Positions 1-6,303 of a stretch of DNA of 6,303 nt are shown in pieces. The stretch comes from Actinomycetes bacterium. Its GTDB lineage: Bacteria; Actinomycetota; Acidimicrobiia; Acidimicrobiales; SZUA-35. Both the position numbers and the translations under genes were made by a program. The first letter of the stretch is position 1. Every line of letters begins with the position of its first letter. Where the stretch lies: positions 1-6,303 of the forward strand of contig JAAETV010000600.1 in NCBI GenBank assembly GCA_024227975.1, given 5' to 3'. The notes below the pieces were generated by a model. It searched no databases and was not told where the DNA came from. It saw only the letters and a program-made list of their open reading frames with translations.

Positions 1-1370
1 AAGCCGACGATCCAGGCATTCGACAGTGGAGGATCGGTCCCCCGTTGGGCTGTTCCCGTCTTCACTCCAACCACGAGGCCATCGACGGCCGCCGCGGTAC
101 CCGTACCCCGCTCACCAGATTGGATCATGGCGTCCTGGAGGATGCGAGCATTGGCCGCCTCCATCGTCATGCGCCAGGGGTCGGGCTCGATCCGATCGAC
201 TACCCGACCGTCGGAATCGGTGATCTCGTCCACCACATGAGGGCTGGGGATGATCCCATCATTGGCTATCCCGGCCACCATCAAGGCCATCTGCAAGGGG
301 GTGGCCTTCACGTCGTTCTGGCCGATGGCGGTCTGGGCCAGCAGTGGGGTGTTCTCGTAGAGTCCGGCCGGTACTGCCGGGGATGGCGCCTGAAGCTGAG
401 CGCCGTAGTCCGTCGGGTAGTTGCTGGCCACGGCACCCGGAAGGTCAAAGGGCGGCACAGCGTTGAAACCGGCCGCTTCAGCTTGGTTGACCATGACGAA
501 GGGGCCAAGGGTCTCCGCCGCCAGCTCAGCGAAGGGAGCATTGCAGGACTGGACGAGCAACTCGACCAGGTCACCGCCACATTCCCGTCCACCGAAGTTG
601 CTGATGGAGCGGGAGGTGAGAGGTGGGGTGTAGGAGGTGGTGGCGGGGAAGACAGGATCGGTCAGTGTCGCCGCCCCTGATTCCAGGGCCGCGGCGGCGG
701 TGATGACCTTGAAGGTCGATCCAGGGAACTCGATATCGCGGTAGGCCCTGGCCCTTAGAGGATTGCCTTCGGCTTCGAGTAGCTCCTGGTAGGCATCGTT
801 TGCCTCGTTGGTGTTGTTGCTCGAGACACGATTGGGATCGAACGATGGCCAGCTCCACAGAGCCAACACGGACCCATCACGGGGGTCGATGGCCACAATC
901 GAGCCTTGCCTCTCCCCCAGCTGCTCGCGGGCCACCTGCTGGAGCCGGTGATCGAGTGTGAGGGTGACGGATCCGGGTTCTGGGCTGGCATCGAGGAGGT
1001 CAGTCAGATTGGCCAGCTGTTGTTGGGCGGTGCGGCCAACGATCTCGTCGTTGTAGCTGCGCTCCGCCCCTTCGGCCCCGACCGTGAACGAGATGTAGCC
1101 GACGGTGTGGGCATAGAGCTCACCCTCAGGGTAGGTGCGCTGGAGCTGGAACACCCCACCGTCCGAACGGCTGGAAGAAGCGACGACCACCCCATCTCTG
1201 GTCATGATGGTTGCCCGCTCGACGTCATAGTCACGCAGGAGGGTCCGGGTGTTGGCGGGATTCTCCTGGAGGGACTCGGCGTCGACCAGTTGAACCCGGT
1301 TGAGCTGGAGGAACAGGAGGCAGAAACAGCCGAGCAGTACGACCATGACATGGCGCAGAGGGGTGTTCAT
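1..1370 (-). CDS. pbpA: Penicillin-binding protein PbpA (class B transpeptidase), C-terminus cut by window edge
   Basis: Class B penicillin-binding protein that cross-links peptidoglycan peptides outside the membrane, normally paired with the SEDS polymerase encoded just upstream. I translated 456 codons from the ATG at 1370; the frame is open to base 1. Residues 6-23 form a signal anchor. A short dimerisation-like region follows (about 35-140), then the transpeptidase domain from about 155. All three active-site motifs are visible: STFK at 218-221 (nucleophile S218, general base K221), SCN at 275-277 and KTG at 437-439, followed by TAQ. Mycobacterial PbpA is about 490 residues, so only about 35 residues should be missing. 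The start lies 4 bases after the rodA stop with no good Shine-Dalgarno sequence, implying translation by reinitiation. The start resembles the family N-terminus (MNTPLR, then a hydrophobic helix). In related genomes pknA and pknB follow; they would lie outside this window. Confidence 0.96.
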   Translation of the reverse strand, partial: MNTPLRHVMVVLLGCFCLLFLQLNRVQLVDAESLQENPANTRTLLRDYDVERATIMTRDGVVVASSSRSDGGVFQLQRTYPEGELYAHTVGYISFTVGAEGAERSYNDEIVGRTAQQQLANLTDLLDASPEPGSVTLTLDHRLQQVAREQLGERQGSIVAIDPRDGSVLALWSWPSFDPNRVSSNNTNEANDAYQELLEAEGNPLRARAYRDIEFPGSTFKVITAAAALESGAATLTDPVFPATTSYTPPLTSRSISNFGGRECGGDLVELLVQSCNAPFAELAAETLGPFVMVNQAEAAGFNAVPPFDLPGAVASNYPTDYGAQLQAPSPAVPAGLYENTPLLAQTAIGQNDVKATPLQMALMVAGIANDGIIPSPHVVDEITDSDGRVVDRIEPDPWRMTMEAANARILQDAMIQSGERGTGTAAAVDGLVVGVKTGTAQRGTDPPLSNAWIVG

Positions 1371-1374
1371 GGGG

Positions 1375-2679
1375 TCATACCAGGGCCGGCTGCTGGGCTC
1401 CGGCCTCGTCGGGAATCCGGTCCGGGGTCTGGTCTGAGATGCGGATGAGGAGGGCCAGCACGATGTAGTTGGAGATGAGCGACGAGCCACCGTACGACAT
1501 GTATGGCAGGGTGACCCCGGTCAGGGGGAGGACTCGCAACACGCCGCCGATGATGATGAAGGCCTGGAAGCCGAGTAGGGCCGTAAGGCCAGCAGCCAGC
1601 AGCTTCTCGAACCCACCGGGAGCGGTGGCTGCCACCCGGAAGCCGGAACTGACGAAGAACATGAAGGCAGCCAAGACTGCAGTGGCGCCGAGCAGTCCCA
1701 GCTCTTCGCCAACGGCGGCGAAAATCATGTCGGTAGCGGCAAACGGGATCTTGTGGGGCAGGCCGTTGCCCAGCCCGGTACCCGTGATGCCCCCGTCGGC
1801 CAGGGCGAAGTAGGCCTCGGCGATCTGGAAGCCTGCCCCCTTGGGATCGGCGAAGGGGTCGAACCAGATATCAACCCGGCGCTGGACATGGTCGAACAGG
1901 CTCCACGAGACATAGGAACCAGCGGAGAACATGACGAGCCCGATGACCACATAGGCAGCCCGGGAAGTGGCCACATAGGTCATGACGAGGAACAGGGTGA
2001 AGAACAGCAGCGACGAGCCGAGATCGCGCTGGAGGACCATCACCATGAGGGCGACGCTCCAGGCGAGGAGGAGGGGGCCGAGATGCTTGAAGGCAGGAAG
2101 GTTGAGGCCGAGTACCTGCCGGTTGGAGATGGAGAGCAACTCCCGCTTGTCGACGAGGTAGCCGGCCAGGAAGGCGGCCAAGACAACCTTTGCGAACTCA
2201 CCGGGCTGGATGGAGAAGGGGCCGGCGGCCAACCAGATACGGGCACCGTTGATATTGCGGCCGAGGCCAGGAATGAGGGGCAGCATCAGGAGGGCCACAC
2301 CGGCCAGAGCCAGGGTGTAGCGGTAGTTTGCCACCCACTTCAGATCGGGGATGAGAAGCAGGGTGGCACTGAAAGCCCCGATACCAATGAAGGTCCAGGC
2401 CGCCTGGCTGTCAGCCAGACCCGGGTCGATGCGGGCGATGACGACATAGCCAAGGCCGTTGAGCAGGGCAGCCAAGGGGAGGAGGAGGGGGTCAGCATTC
2501 GGTGCGGTGTAGCGCAGCACCAGGTGGGCCCCGATCAGGAGCACGACCACGATGATGAAGAAGCCGATGACCCGGGCCTGAACGTCTGTCGTCTCTTCCA
2601 GATTGAGCGTGGCATAGGACACCACCGTGACCAACATGCCAAGCACCAGAAGGCTCAGCTCGAGGTTGCGAGCCCGCAC
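1375..2679 (-). CDS. rodA: RodA/FtsW-type SEDS peptidoglycan glycosyltransferase
   Basis: Polytopic membrane enzyme of the SEDS family that polymerises lipid II into glycan strands, working with a class B PBP (here PbpA). The protein has 434 residues, is strongly hydrophobic with about ten or more membrane segments, and starts with a helix at about 6-24. Family signatures are clear: GARIWL and the following QPGEFAK (145-164), QRDLGSSLL (217-225), the extracytoplasmic loop with DP dipeptides (274-279) and GAGFQ, GTGLGNG (300-306), TDMIFAAVGEELG (316-328), and the C-terminal LPYMSYGGSS (391-400). Mycobacterial RodA is slightly longer (about 470). The start is a GTG, 6 bases after the pstP stop; no strong ribosome binding site is seen, so coupling is likely. 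Position between pstP and pbpA identifies it as RodA rather than FtsW, which sits in the mur/fts cluster. The C-terminal tail is short, polar and cytoplasmic. Confidence 0.97.
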   Translation of the reverse strand: MRARNLELSLLVLGMLVTVVSYATLNLEETTDVQARVIGFFIIVVVLLIGAHLVLRYTAPNADPLLLPLAALLNGLGYVVIARIDPGLADSQAAWTFIGIGAFSATLLLIPDLKWVANYRYTLALAGVALLMLPLIPGLGRNINGARIWLAAGPFSIQPGEFAKVVLAAFLAGYLVDKRELLSISNRQVLGLNLPAFKHLGPLLLAWSVALMVMVLQRDLGSSLLFFTLFLVMTYVATSRAAYVVIGLVMFSAGSYVSWSLFDHVQRRVDIWFDPFADPKGAGFQIAEAYFALADGGITGTGLGNGLPHKIPFAATDMIFAAVGEELGLLGATAVLAAFMFFVSSGFRVAATAPGGFEKLLAAGLTALLGFQAFIIIGGVLRVLPLTGVTLPYMSYGGSSLISNYIVLALLIRISDQTPDRIPDEAGAQQPALV

Positions 2680-2685
2680 GGTCAG

Positions 2686-4206
2686 CTAATCCGTAGTGGT
2701 GGTCGTCGACTGGGCGGCGGTCGTCGGAGGAGGGGGTTGGGCGGCAGAGGTCTCGGTCGTCTCAGCGTCAGTCGAGCCTGTGCTCGATGGCTGGTCTGGT
2801 TGGGTGCTGGTGTCAGTCTCGTCGGTCGGCTCGATCTGCTCCAGTGCGTCGACCCCGGGCGGCCTCAGGTCGAGACTCTCGACGAATACCCTGGCCTTGT
2901 CGAGTGAGTCGAACAGCTCCTCCTTTTCGACCTTGACCTGGCTCTCCTTCAGGAGGTCGTCGAAGGCGATGTCCAGCAGTTCATCGACCGTTGGGTCGAC
3001 CCCCAAGAAGCCGTTGGGCCGGCCATTGAAGATGGCGAGTTGTCCGGACTCGGTCGTTCCTACGAACCACTTGTTCGTGGCATAGGAGTTGACCGCGTAG
3101 TACCCGGCGCCGGCCGCCACGGCCAACATGATGAGGCCGATCAGGATGCGACGGAACTGTGATCCCCGCTGCGACGACTCCACTGGGGGAAGCTCAATGG
3201 TGGCAGCCGAGCCCACCGGTCCGTTGTGGGCCTGCTCGTCGGCGATGGCAGTATCGACTTCGGCCACATCAACGCCAACCGCGCCGGCCGTTTCGCCGGC
3301 CTGGGTCATACCCGCCGATCGGACGATCGGTTCGCCAACGGCTTTGCTAGCCGCACCCTCACCGAAGTCGAGGTCTCCGCTGAAATCGTGGTCGGCCTCG
3401 TTCGGCGGGTGTTCGACCTCGACGGTGTCGTCAGCGCTGGTGGGGACCACGGGCACCTGGAGGGTCTCAGGGGCCAGAGACGAGACATTGCCTCCTTCAC
3501 CGTCAGCGACGATGTCGACCACAGCCACCGTCACATTGTCGCGGGCGGCCCCGGTGAGGGCGGCGTTGACGAGGGTGTCGGCTGCATCGTTTGGCTCTTC
3601 GAACTCAGTGAGGATGCGGCTGATCTCGTCCTCGGTGACCTCGTTGAACAGGCCATCACTGCACAGAAGGAAGCGGTCACCTATCTCGACGGCGTGGAGG
3701 AATCGGTCTACCTCGACGTGTGAGGCAATGCCAAGGGCGCGGGTGAGGATGTTCCGCTGGGGGTGGGTGAGCGCCTCCTCGGGGGTGAGGCGGTTCTGGC
3801 GAACCAGGTCTTCGACCAGGCTGTGGTCGAGGCTCACCTGCTCGAAGACATCACCGCGCGAGAAGTAGGCACGACTGTCGCCAACATTGACGACGCAGAT
3901 GACCTCCTCTTCGGGACGCAGGGTCAGGGCGACGAGGGTGGTTCCCATACCCCGCAGGTCGGGATCGGCGGCCTGCTCGAAGACGGCCCGATTGGCCCCT
4001 TCGACGATCTCGACGAGCCCACCGGGAACAATCGGATCAACAACTTCGAGGAACTCCTTGATGGCAATGCTGGCCGCCATCTCGCCCCCCTGGTGTCCCC
4101 CCATTCCATCGGCCACGGCGGCAACATAGCCACCGAAATGAGCCCGGTCCTGGTTCGTATCCCGGACATTGCCCACATGCGACGCGATGGCCCCTCGTAG
4201 TTGCAT
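2686..4206 (-). CDS. pstP: PP2C-family Ser/Thr protein phosphatase PstP, membrane anchored
   Basis: Mn/Mg-dependent PPM phosphatase that dephosphorylates PknA/PknB and their targets, including FHA and cell-wall proteins. With the ATG at 4206 it has 506 residues (mycobacterial PstP about 514). The cytoplasmic catalytic domain covers about 1-235: TNQDR near residue 17, VADGMGGHQGG with metal ligand D33, NVGDSRAY at about 108, LCSDG with D184, and the terminal DN at 223-224. An acidic juxtamembrane linker (about 236-350) leads to one membrane helix (about 353-374). An extracytoplasmic part of about 130 residues follows and ends in a Pro/Thr-rich tail with five consecutive Thr. The ATG overlaps the fhaB stop as TGATG. 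A TTG one codon upstream (4209) would add a single Met; a GGAG at 4215-4218 is spaced well for either (8 or 5 bases), and I prefer the ATG. Stop is TAG. Confidence 0.97.
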   Translation of the reverse strand: MQLRGAIASHVGNVRDTNQDRAHFGGYVAAVADGMGGHQGGEMAASIAIKEFLEVVDPIVPGGLVEIVEGANRAVFEQAADPDLRGMGTTLVALTLRPEEEVICVVNVGDSRAYFSRGDVFEQVSLDHSLVEDLVRQNRLTPEEALTHPQRNILTRALGIASHVEVDRFLHAVEIGDRFLLCSDGLFNEVTEDEISRILTEFEEPNDAADTLVNAALTGAARDNVTVAVVDIVADGEGGNVSSLAPETLQVPVVPTSADDTVEVEHPPNEADHDFSGDLDFGEGAASKAVGEPIVRSAGMTQAGETAGAVGVDVAEVDTAIADEQAHNGPVGSAATIELPPVESSQRGSQFRRILIGLIMLAVAAGAGYYAVNSYATNKWFVGTTESGQLAIFNGRPNGFLGVDPTVDELLDIAFDDLLKESQVKVEKEELFDSLDKARVFVESLDLRPPGVDALEQIEPTDETDTSTQPDQPSSTGSTDAETTETSAAQPPPPTTAAQSTTTTTD

Positions 4207-4208
4207 CA
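4204..4208 (-). other. TGATG stop-start overlap between fhaB and pstP
   Basis: On the minus strand the fhaB TGA and the pstP ATG share one base (TGATG). A GGAG lies at 4215-4218, inside the end of fhaB. This is the classic arrangement for translational coupling and would keep the pThr reader and the phosphatase in proportion. Confidence 0.75.
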
Positions 4209-4673
4209 ACGAAGCTCCATCACAATGCCGCCGAACTGGAGTCGATCTCCAGCTGTACCTATCACCTTGGAGGTGACTCGCTGCCTATTCAGGTAGGTCC
4301 CGTTGGTTGAGCCCAGATCCTCGATGGCCACCCCTCCCGAATCAGGGCTGACCCGGACGTGAAGCTGGGAGATGTAGGTGTCGTCGAGGGTGATGGTGCA
4401 GCTGGCCGCTCGACCCATAGTGATCTCACCGTTCACCGCGAACTCCTGACCCTCCGCCGATGCCGGCTCCAACATCACTAGCACCGCAGCCGGTCTGCCG
4501 CCTGAAGCCGCCTTCTTGCGCCGTTTCTTGTCCTTTGATGGGGCCCGAGCCGGGGCTGCTTGGCGTGCCTGAGCGCGCGATCCGGCCCATGTCGCTTGCA
4601 GGACCCTGAAGAAGAATAGATAGAGGAGCCCCAGCAAGCACCAGCGGAGCAAGGTCAACAACGAATCGGTCAC
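4206..4673 (-). CDS. fhaB: FHA-domain membrane protein FhaB (FipA-like)
   Basis: Small phosphothreonine-reading protein; the mycobacterial counterpart (FipA, Rv0019c) is, as I recall, the same length (155 residues) and is linked to FtsZ/FtsQ and division. Residues 4-27 form one N-terminal membrane helix. A basic linker with KKRRKK (49-54) follows, as expected for a cytoplasmic face, then an FHA domain at about 63-155. FHA recognition residues are present: GR at 87-88, SxxH as SQLH at 102-105, and STNGT at 122-126. The usual Arg after the Ser of SxxH is Gln here; the Ser and His that define the motif are kept. The GTG start has no clear ribosome binding site and lies 44 bases after the fhaA stop, the largest gap in the cluster. 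The stop overlaps the pstP start by one base. FhaB identity rests on length, helix position and neighbours. Confidence 0.95.
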   Translation of the reverse strand: MTDSLLTLLRWCLLGLLYLFFFRVLQATWAGSRAQARQAAPARAPSKDKKRRKKAASGGRPAAVLVMLEPASAEGQEFAVNGEITMGRAASCTITLDDTYISQLHVRVSPDSGGVAIEDLGSTNGTYLNRQRVTSKVIGTAGDRLQFGGIVMELR

Positions 4674-4717
4674 CGGTTGGCAGGCTACCGAAGATCGAAC
4701 CCTGGCGGGACAAAGAA

Positions 4718-5380
4718 CTAGACACGCCTGAATCGAAGGGTTATCGCACCGAAGGTTACCTGGTCGCCGTCGGCCAGTGCTTGGCGCCCAACACGCTGCC
4801 CGTTGATCTTGCTTCCGTTGGTCGAACCGAGGTCTACCAACTCATAGTTGTCGCCGACGGAGTGCAACTCGGCATGGCGACGGGAGACGTTCTGGTCGTT
4901 GATCACGATGTCGGAATCGGACAGTCGTCCGATCGTCGACACTCCCCCCTGGATGAAATGCTGGTACCCGTCAGGCCCTTCGAGCCAGGCGTTCGGCTCG
5001 TCGACGGGGACTGACTCGTCGTAGGTGGGGTGGATCCCGAACAGGCCGACCTTCAGGCTCGGGTCCTCTTGGAGCTCGACCGAGACCCGACCGAGGAAGG
5101 TCAGATTCTCGGTCTCGGCGTGTTCGCGAACCGTGGCCTGCAATTCGGTTGTCAGCGACTGCTGGACCTGGGCGAAGCGCTGCTGGTCCTCACTGGAGAC
5201 CCGGATGACGAAACGATTGGGAGCCAAGGTCCTCCCCCGCACATCGAGGGTGCGACTGGAGTCCATCTCCTTGACCAAACGTCGCCCCAGTTCCACGGGC
5301 TGGAGACCACTTCGGAAGGCGCGCGCGAACATCCCCTCGACCAGTCGCTCCAACCGATCCTCGAAATTCCGTAAGACCAA
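4718..5380 (-). CDS. fhaA: FhaA-type protein: DUF3662 plus FHA domain, compact form
   Basis: First gene of the cluster; a phosphothreonine-binding adaptor. In mycobacteria FhaA is a kinase substrate that binds phosphorylated MviN and helps control wall synthesis. Residues 1-115 are the N-terminal DUF3662 domain (opening with NFEDRLERLVEG, then PVELGRRL at 28-35 and APNRF at 53-57). Residues about 140-220 are a complete FHA domain with GR at 151-152, SRRH at 166-169 and STNGS at 186-190. The protein has 220 residues versus about 527 in Mycobacterium tuberculosis, because the long low-complexity linker between the domains is reduced to about 25 residues. The TTG start at 5378-5380 is effectively forced: an in-frame TAG lies at 5390-5392, no ATG or GTG lies between, and an AGAGG at 5387-5391 sits 6 bases upstream. 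No membrane segment is seen. Confidence 0.95.
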   Translation of the reverse strand: MVLRNFEDRLERLVEGMFARAFRSGLQPVELGRRLVKEMDSSRTLDVRGRTLAPNRFVIRVSSEDQQRFAQVQQSLTTELQATVREHAETENLTFLGRVSVELQEDPSLKVGLFGIHPTYDESVPVDEPNAWLEGPDGYQHFIQGGVSTIGRLSDSDIVINDQNVSRRHAELHSVGDNYELVDLGSTNGSKINGQRVGRQALADGDQVTFGAITLRFRRV

Positions 5381-5386
5381 CTCGTG

Positions 5387-5391
5387 CCTCT
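5387..5391 (-). promoter_or_regulatory. Shine-Dalgarno site that fixes the fhaA TTG start
   Basis: On the minus strand the bases read AGAGG, six bases before the TTG at 5380. Together with the in-frame TAG at 5390-5392, which excludes any upstream start, this supports the rare TTG initiator. An ATG at 5395-5397 is in another frame and does not lead into the DUF3662 sequence. Confidence 0.6.
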
Positions 5392-5489
5392 ACCCATTCA
5401 ACTCGTAGCGATAATCAAGCATGCCACGAACAGCTGACCGCTCGCGCTCGCAAGGCTAGTAGAGCGGTGCCTCTGACTGCTGGGCGGGA

Positions 5490-5495
5490 TACCAT
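5490..5495 (+). promoter_or_regulatory. Possible -10 element of tRNA-Leu
   Basis: TACCAT fits the TAnnnT core of a sigma70-type -10 box and ends 15 bases before the mature tRNA 5' end, leaving room for a short leader. No convincing -35 is seen 16-18 bases upstream. Confidence 0.3.
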
Positions 5496-5510
5496 CGCCT
5501 CTCACCACTC

Positions 5511-5594
<84 letters not shown>

Positions 5595-5597
5595 CAG

Positions 5598-5644
5598 CTC
5601 CGCTGTTGACTTGGCAACATCAGGCGGATCCGAACACAGCGGAG
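5598..5644. repeat. Perfect 9-bp inverted repeat just after the tRNA
   Basis: CTCCGCTGT at 5598-5606 is the exact reverse complement of ACAGCGGAG at 5636-5644, with a 29-base loop. A competing smaller hairpin, TGTTG (5604-5608) with CAACA (5615-5619), lies inside it. It starts 4 bases after the tRNA 3' end, so a role in transcription termination or 3' trailer processing is possible. There is no T-run after either stem, so I do not call it an intrinsic terminator. A 9-bp match with a long loop could also be chance in GC-rich DNA. Confidence 0.35.
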
Positions 5645-5649
5645 ATCGT

Positions 5650-6303
5650 GTCGGTCGAACCTGCACCCACCCGGCGACCCGGGACGCTTTGTCTCGGCAC
5701 TCTTGAAGGGCGAAGCCATCGACCGCCGGTGCGCCACAAGGAGGGACCTCGATCACACCAGCACGAGGTCGACGTGCAGCCCAGCAGCTTCGGCCGGCAC
5801 GCCCAGCCTACGACGCGCTTTGGGATGGATCTGACCTCGTCGACACAATCGTGAACGAAGACGGCGCGCCGATAGGCGACTTCATCCGGCTCACGATCCG
5901 TCTGCCATTTCGATTAGGCCCTATGGGTCAGGCGATCCCTTCGAGGTGATCAGTGAGATACCGAGCACCTACGTATTTGTCGATGATCTGGTCGACAGCC
6001 GGGGTACATATGTCGGGATTCCCATCGAAGATGGTGAGGGCGGCCCGCTGATCGAACTCCTCCTCGTCGACGCCAACAAGATCGACGCGAGTGGGATCTC
6101 CACCACTGCGGCACCGACGACCACGACGGCGGCTACTACGATCACGACCGGCTCCGATGATGCTCCGGAACAGGCTCCGTCTGCCCCGGTGAAGGTCGAG
6201 ACCCCAACGCTGACCGGCTGGTCAGGGCTTGGTCGAGGGTGGCCTCCCGGCGTGATCAAACGTTGCCTGCGGCCGCAAGATCACAGTGCGGTTCACGTTG
6301 GCT
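5650..6303 (+). pseudogene. Probable decayed secreted-protein gene with several frameshifts, runs off window
   Basis: No intact gene is recognisable after the tRNA, but protein-like stretches appear on the plus strand in changing frames. One, at about 5664-5729, contains GRFVSALLKGEAID. One in the next frame at about 5797-5916 contains DALWDGSDLVDTIV and GDFIRLTIRLP and hits TGA at 5947-5949. One at about 5934-6219, again in the first frame, contains FEVISEIPSTYVFVDD, VGIPIEDGEGG and LIELLLVDANKID, then a Thr/Ala linker and an acidic Pro-rich stretch. After about 6215 the better frame shifts again (GRKITVRFTLA at 6271-6303), with a TGA at 6253-6255 in that frame. The frame codon positions are GC-rich in third place, as in the neighbours. 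The Thr-rich linker suggests an exported protein. I do not recognise the family. Alternatives: a short real gene starting at the GTG 5946, or assembly indels. The neighbouring genes are free of frameshifts, which argues against generally poor sequence. Confidence 0.4.

Larger units (their letters stand above)
5381..5510. promoter_or_regulatory. Divergent intergenic region: fhaA operon and tRNA-Leu promoters expected
   Basis: The only sizeable gap upstream of the five-gene operon lies between fhaA (leftward) and the tRNA gene (rightward), so both promoters should be here. For fhaA the best -10 I can find is GATTAT on the minus strand at 5411-5416, with only a weak -35 (CGGTCA, 18-base spacer). 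That would give a leader of roughly 25 bases. The assignment rests on position more than on motif quality, and no clear operator repeat is visible. Confidence 0.35.

Noticed and set aside
45..680. A 211-codon plus-strand open frame at the left end
   Set aside because: It lies opposite the pbpA transpeptidase domain, whose SCN and KTG motifs are intact; the plus-strand product has low-complexity Gly/Arg composition.
1753..2907. A long open frame (384 codons) on the plus strand antisense to rodA and the end of pstP
   Set aside because: It is the antisense shadow of two clear genes. Its translation is rich in Gly, Glu, Gln and His with no recognisable motif and covers the conserved SEDS coding sequence. 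Long antisense frames are expected in GC-rich DNA.
5833..5996. Possible internal duplication: DLVD-coding sequence at 5833-5844 and 5985-5996
   Set aside because: Similarity is limited to about a dozen bases around a GTCGAC motif, which recurs often in this GC-rich DNA; the flanks do not align.
5969..6259. A 96-codon minus-strand open frame with a hydrophobic Val/Ala stretch that looks like a membrane helix
   Set aside because: The hydrophobic run is the antisense of the Thr/Ala-rich linker codons (ACG/ACC read as GT-rich Val codons). The plus frame has better amino-acid makeup. The two frames share third positions, so GC3 cannot decide, and I cannot exclude it completely.

Overview
The window is a piece of a high-GC actinobacterial chromosome. 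The evidence is the gene order fhaA-fhaB-pstP-rodA-pbpA on the minus strand, which is the hallmark cell-wall/Ser-Thr-phosphorylation cluster of Actinobacteria (it normally continues into pknA and pknB). Frequent GTG/TTG starts and a diverging tRNA-Leu gene upstream of fhaA fit the same picture. The Thr-rich tails and compact FhaA suggest a lineage away from Mycobacterium, perhaps an Acidimicrobiia-type actinobacterium; that placement is a guess from style, not from a marker gene.

Layout by coordinate: 1-1370 holds pbpA (minus, C-terminus cut by the window edge, so it has no stop inside the window); 1375-2679 rodA; 2686-4206 pstP; 4206-4673 fhaB; 4718-5380 fhaA. Transcription runs from right to left. 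The five genes are separated by 4, 6, -1 and 44 bases, so they almost certainly form one operon with translational coupling. A 130-base divergent intergenic region (5381-5510) precedes a complete tRNA-Leu(CAG) gene on the plus strand (5511-5594). The last ~700 bases (5595-6303) contain no intact gene. They carry a perfect 9-bp inverted repeat just after the tRNA, followed by coding-like segments on the plus strand that change frame several times and include a Thr-rich linker. This looks like a decayed secreted or surface protein gene whose end lies outside the window.

How the genes work together (established for the families): RodA polymerises glycan strands and PbpA cross-links them as the cognate class B transpeptidase. 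PstP is the membrane phosphatase that reverses PknA/PknB phosphorylation. FhaA and FhaB are phosphothreonine readers that tie kinase output to septal and polar wall synthesis. All key motifs (STFK/SCN/KTG in PbpA, the SEDS signature in RodA, PP2C metal aspartates in PstP, GR/SxxH/N-G in both FHA proteins) are present, so the system looks functional. I see no novel system here; the degenerate right end is the only part that is hard to explain.
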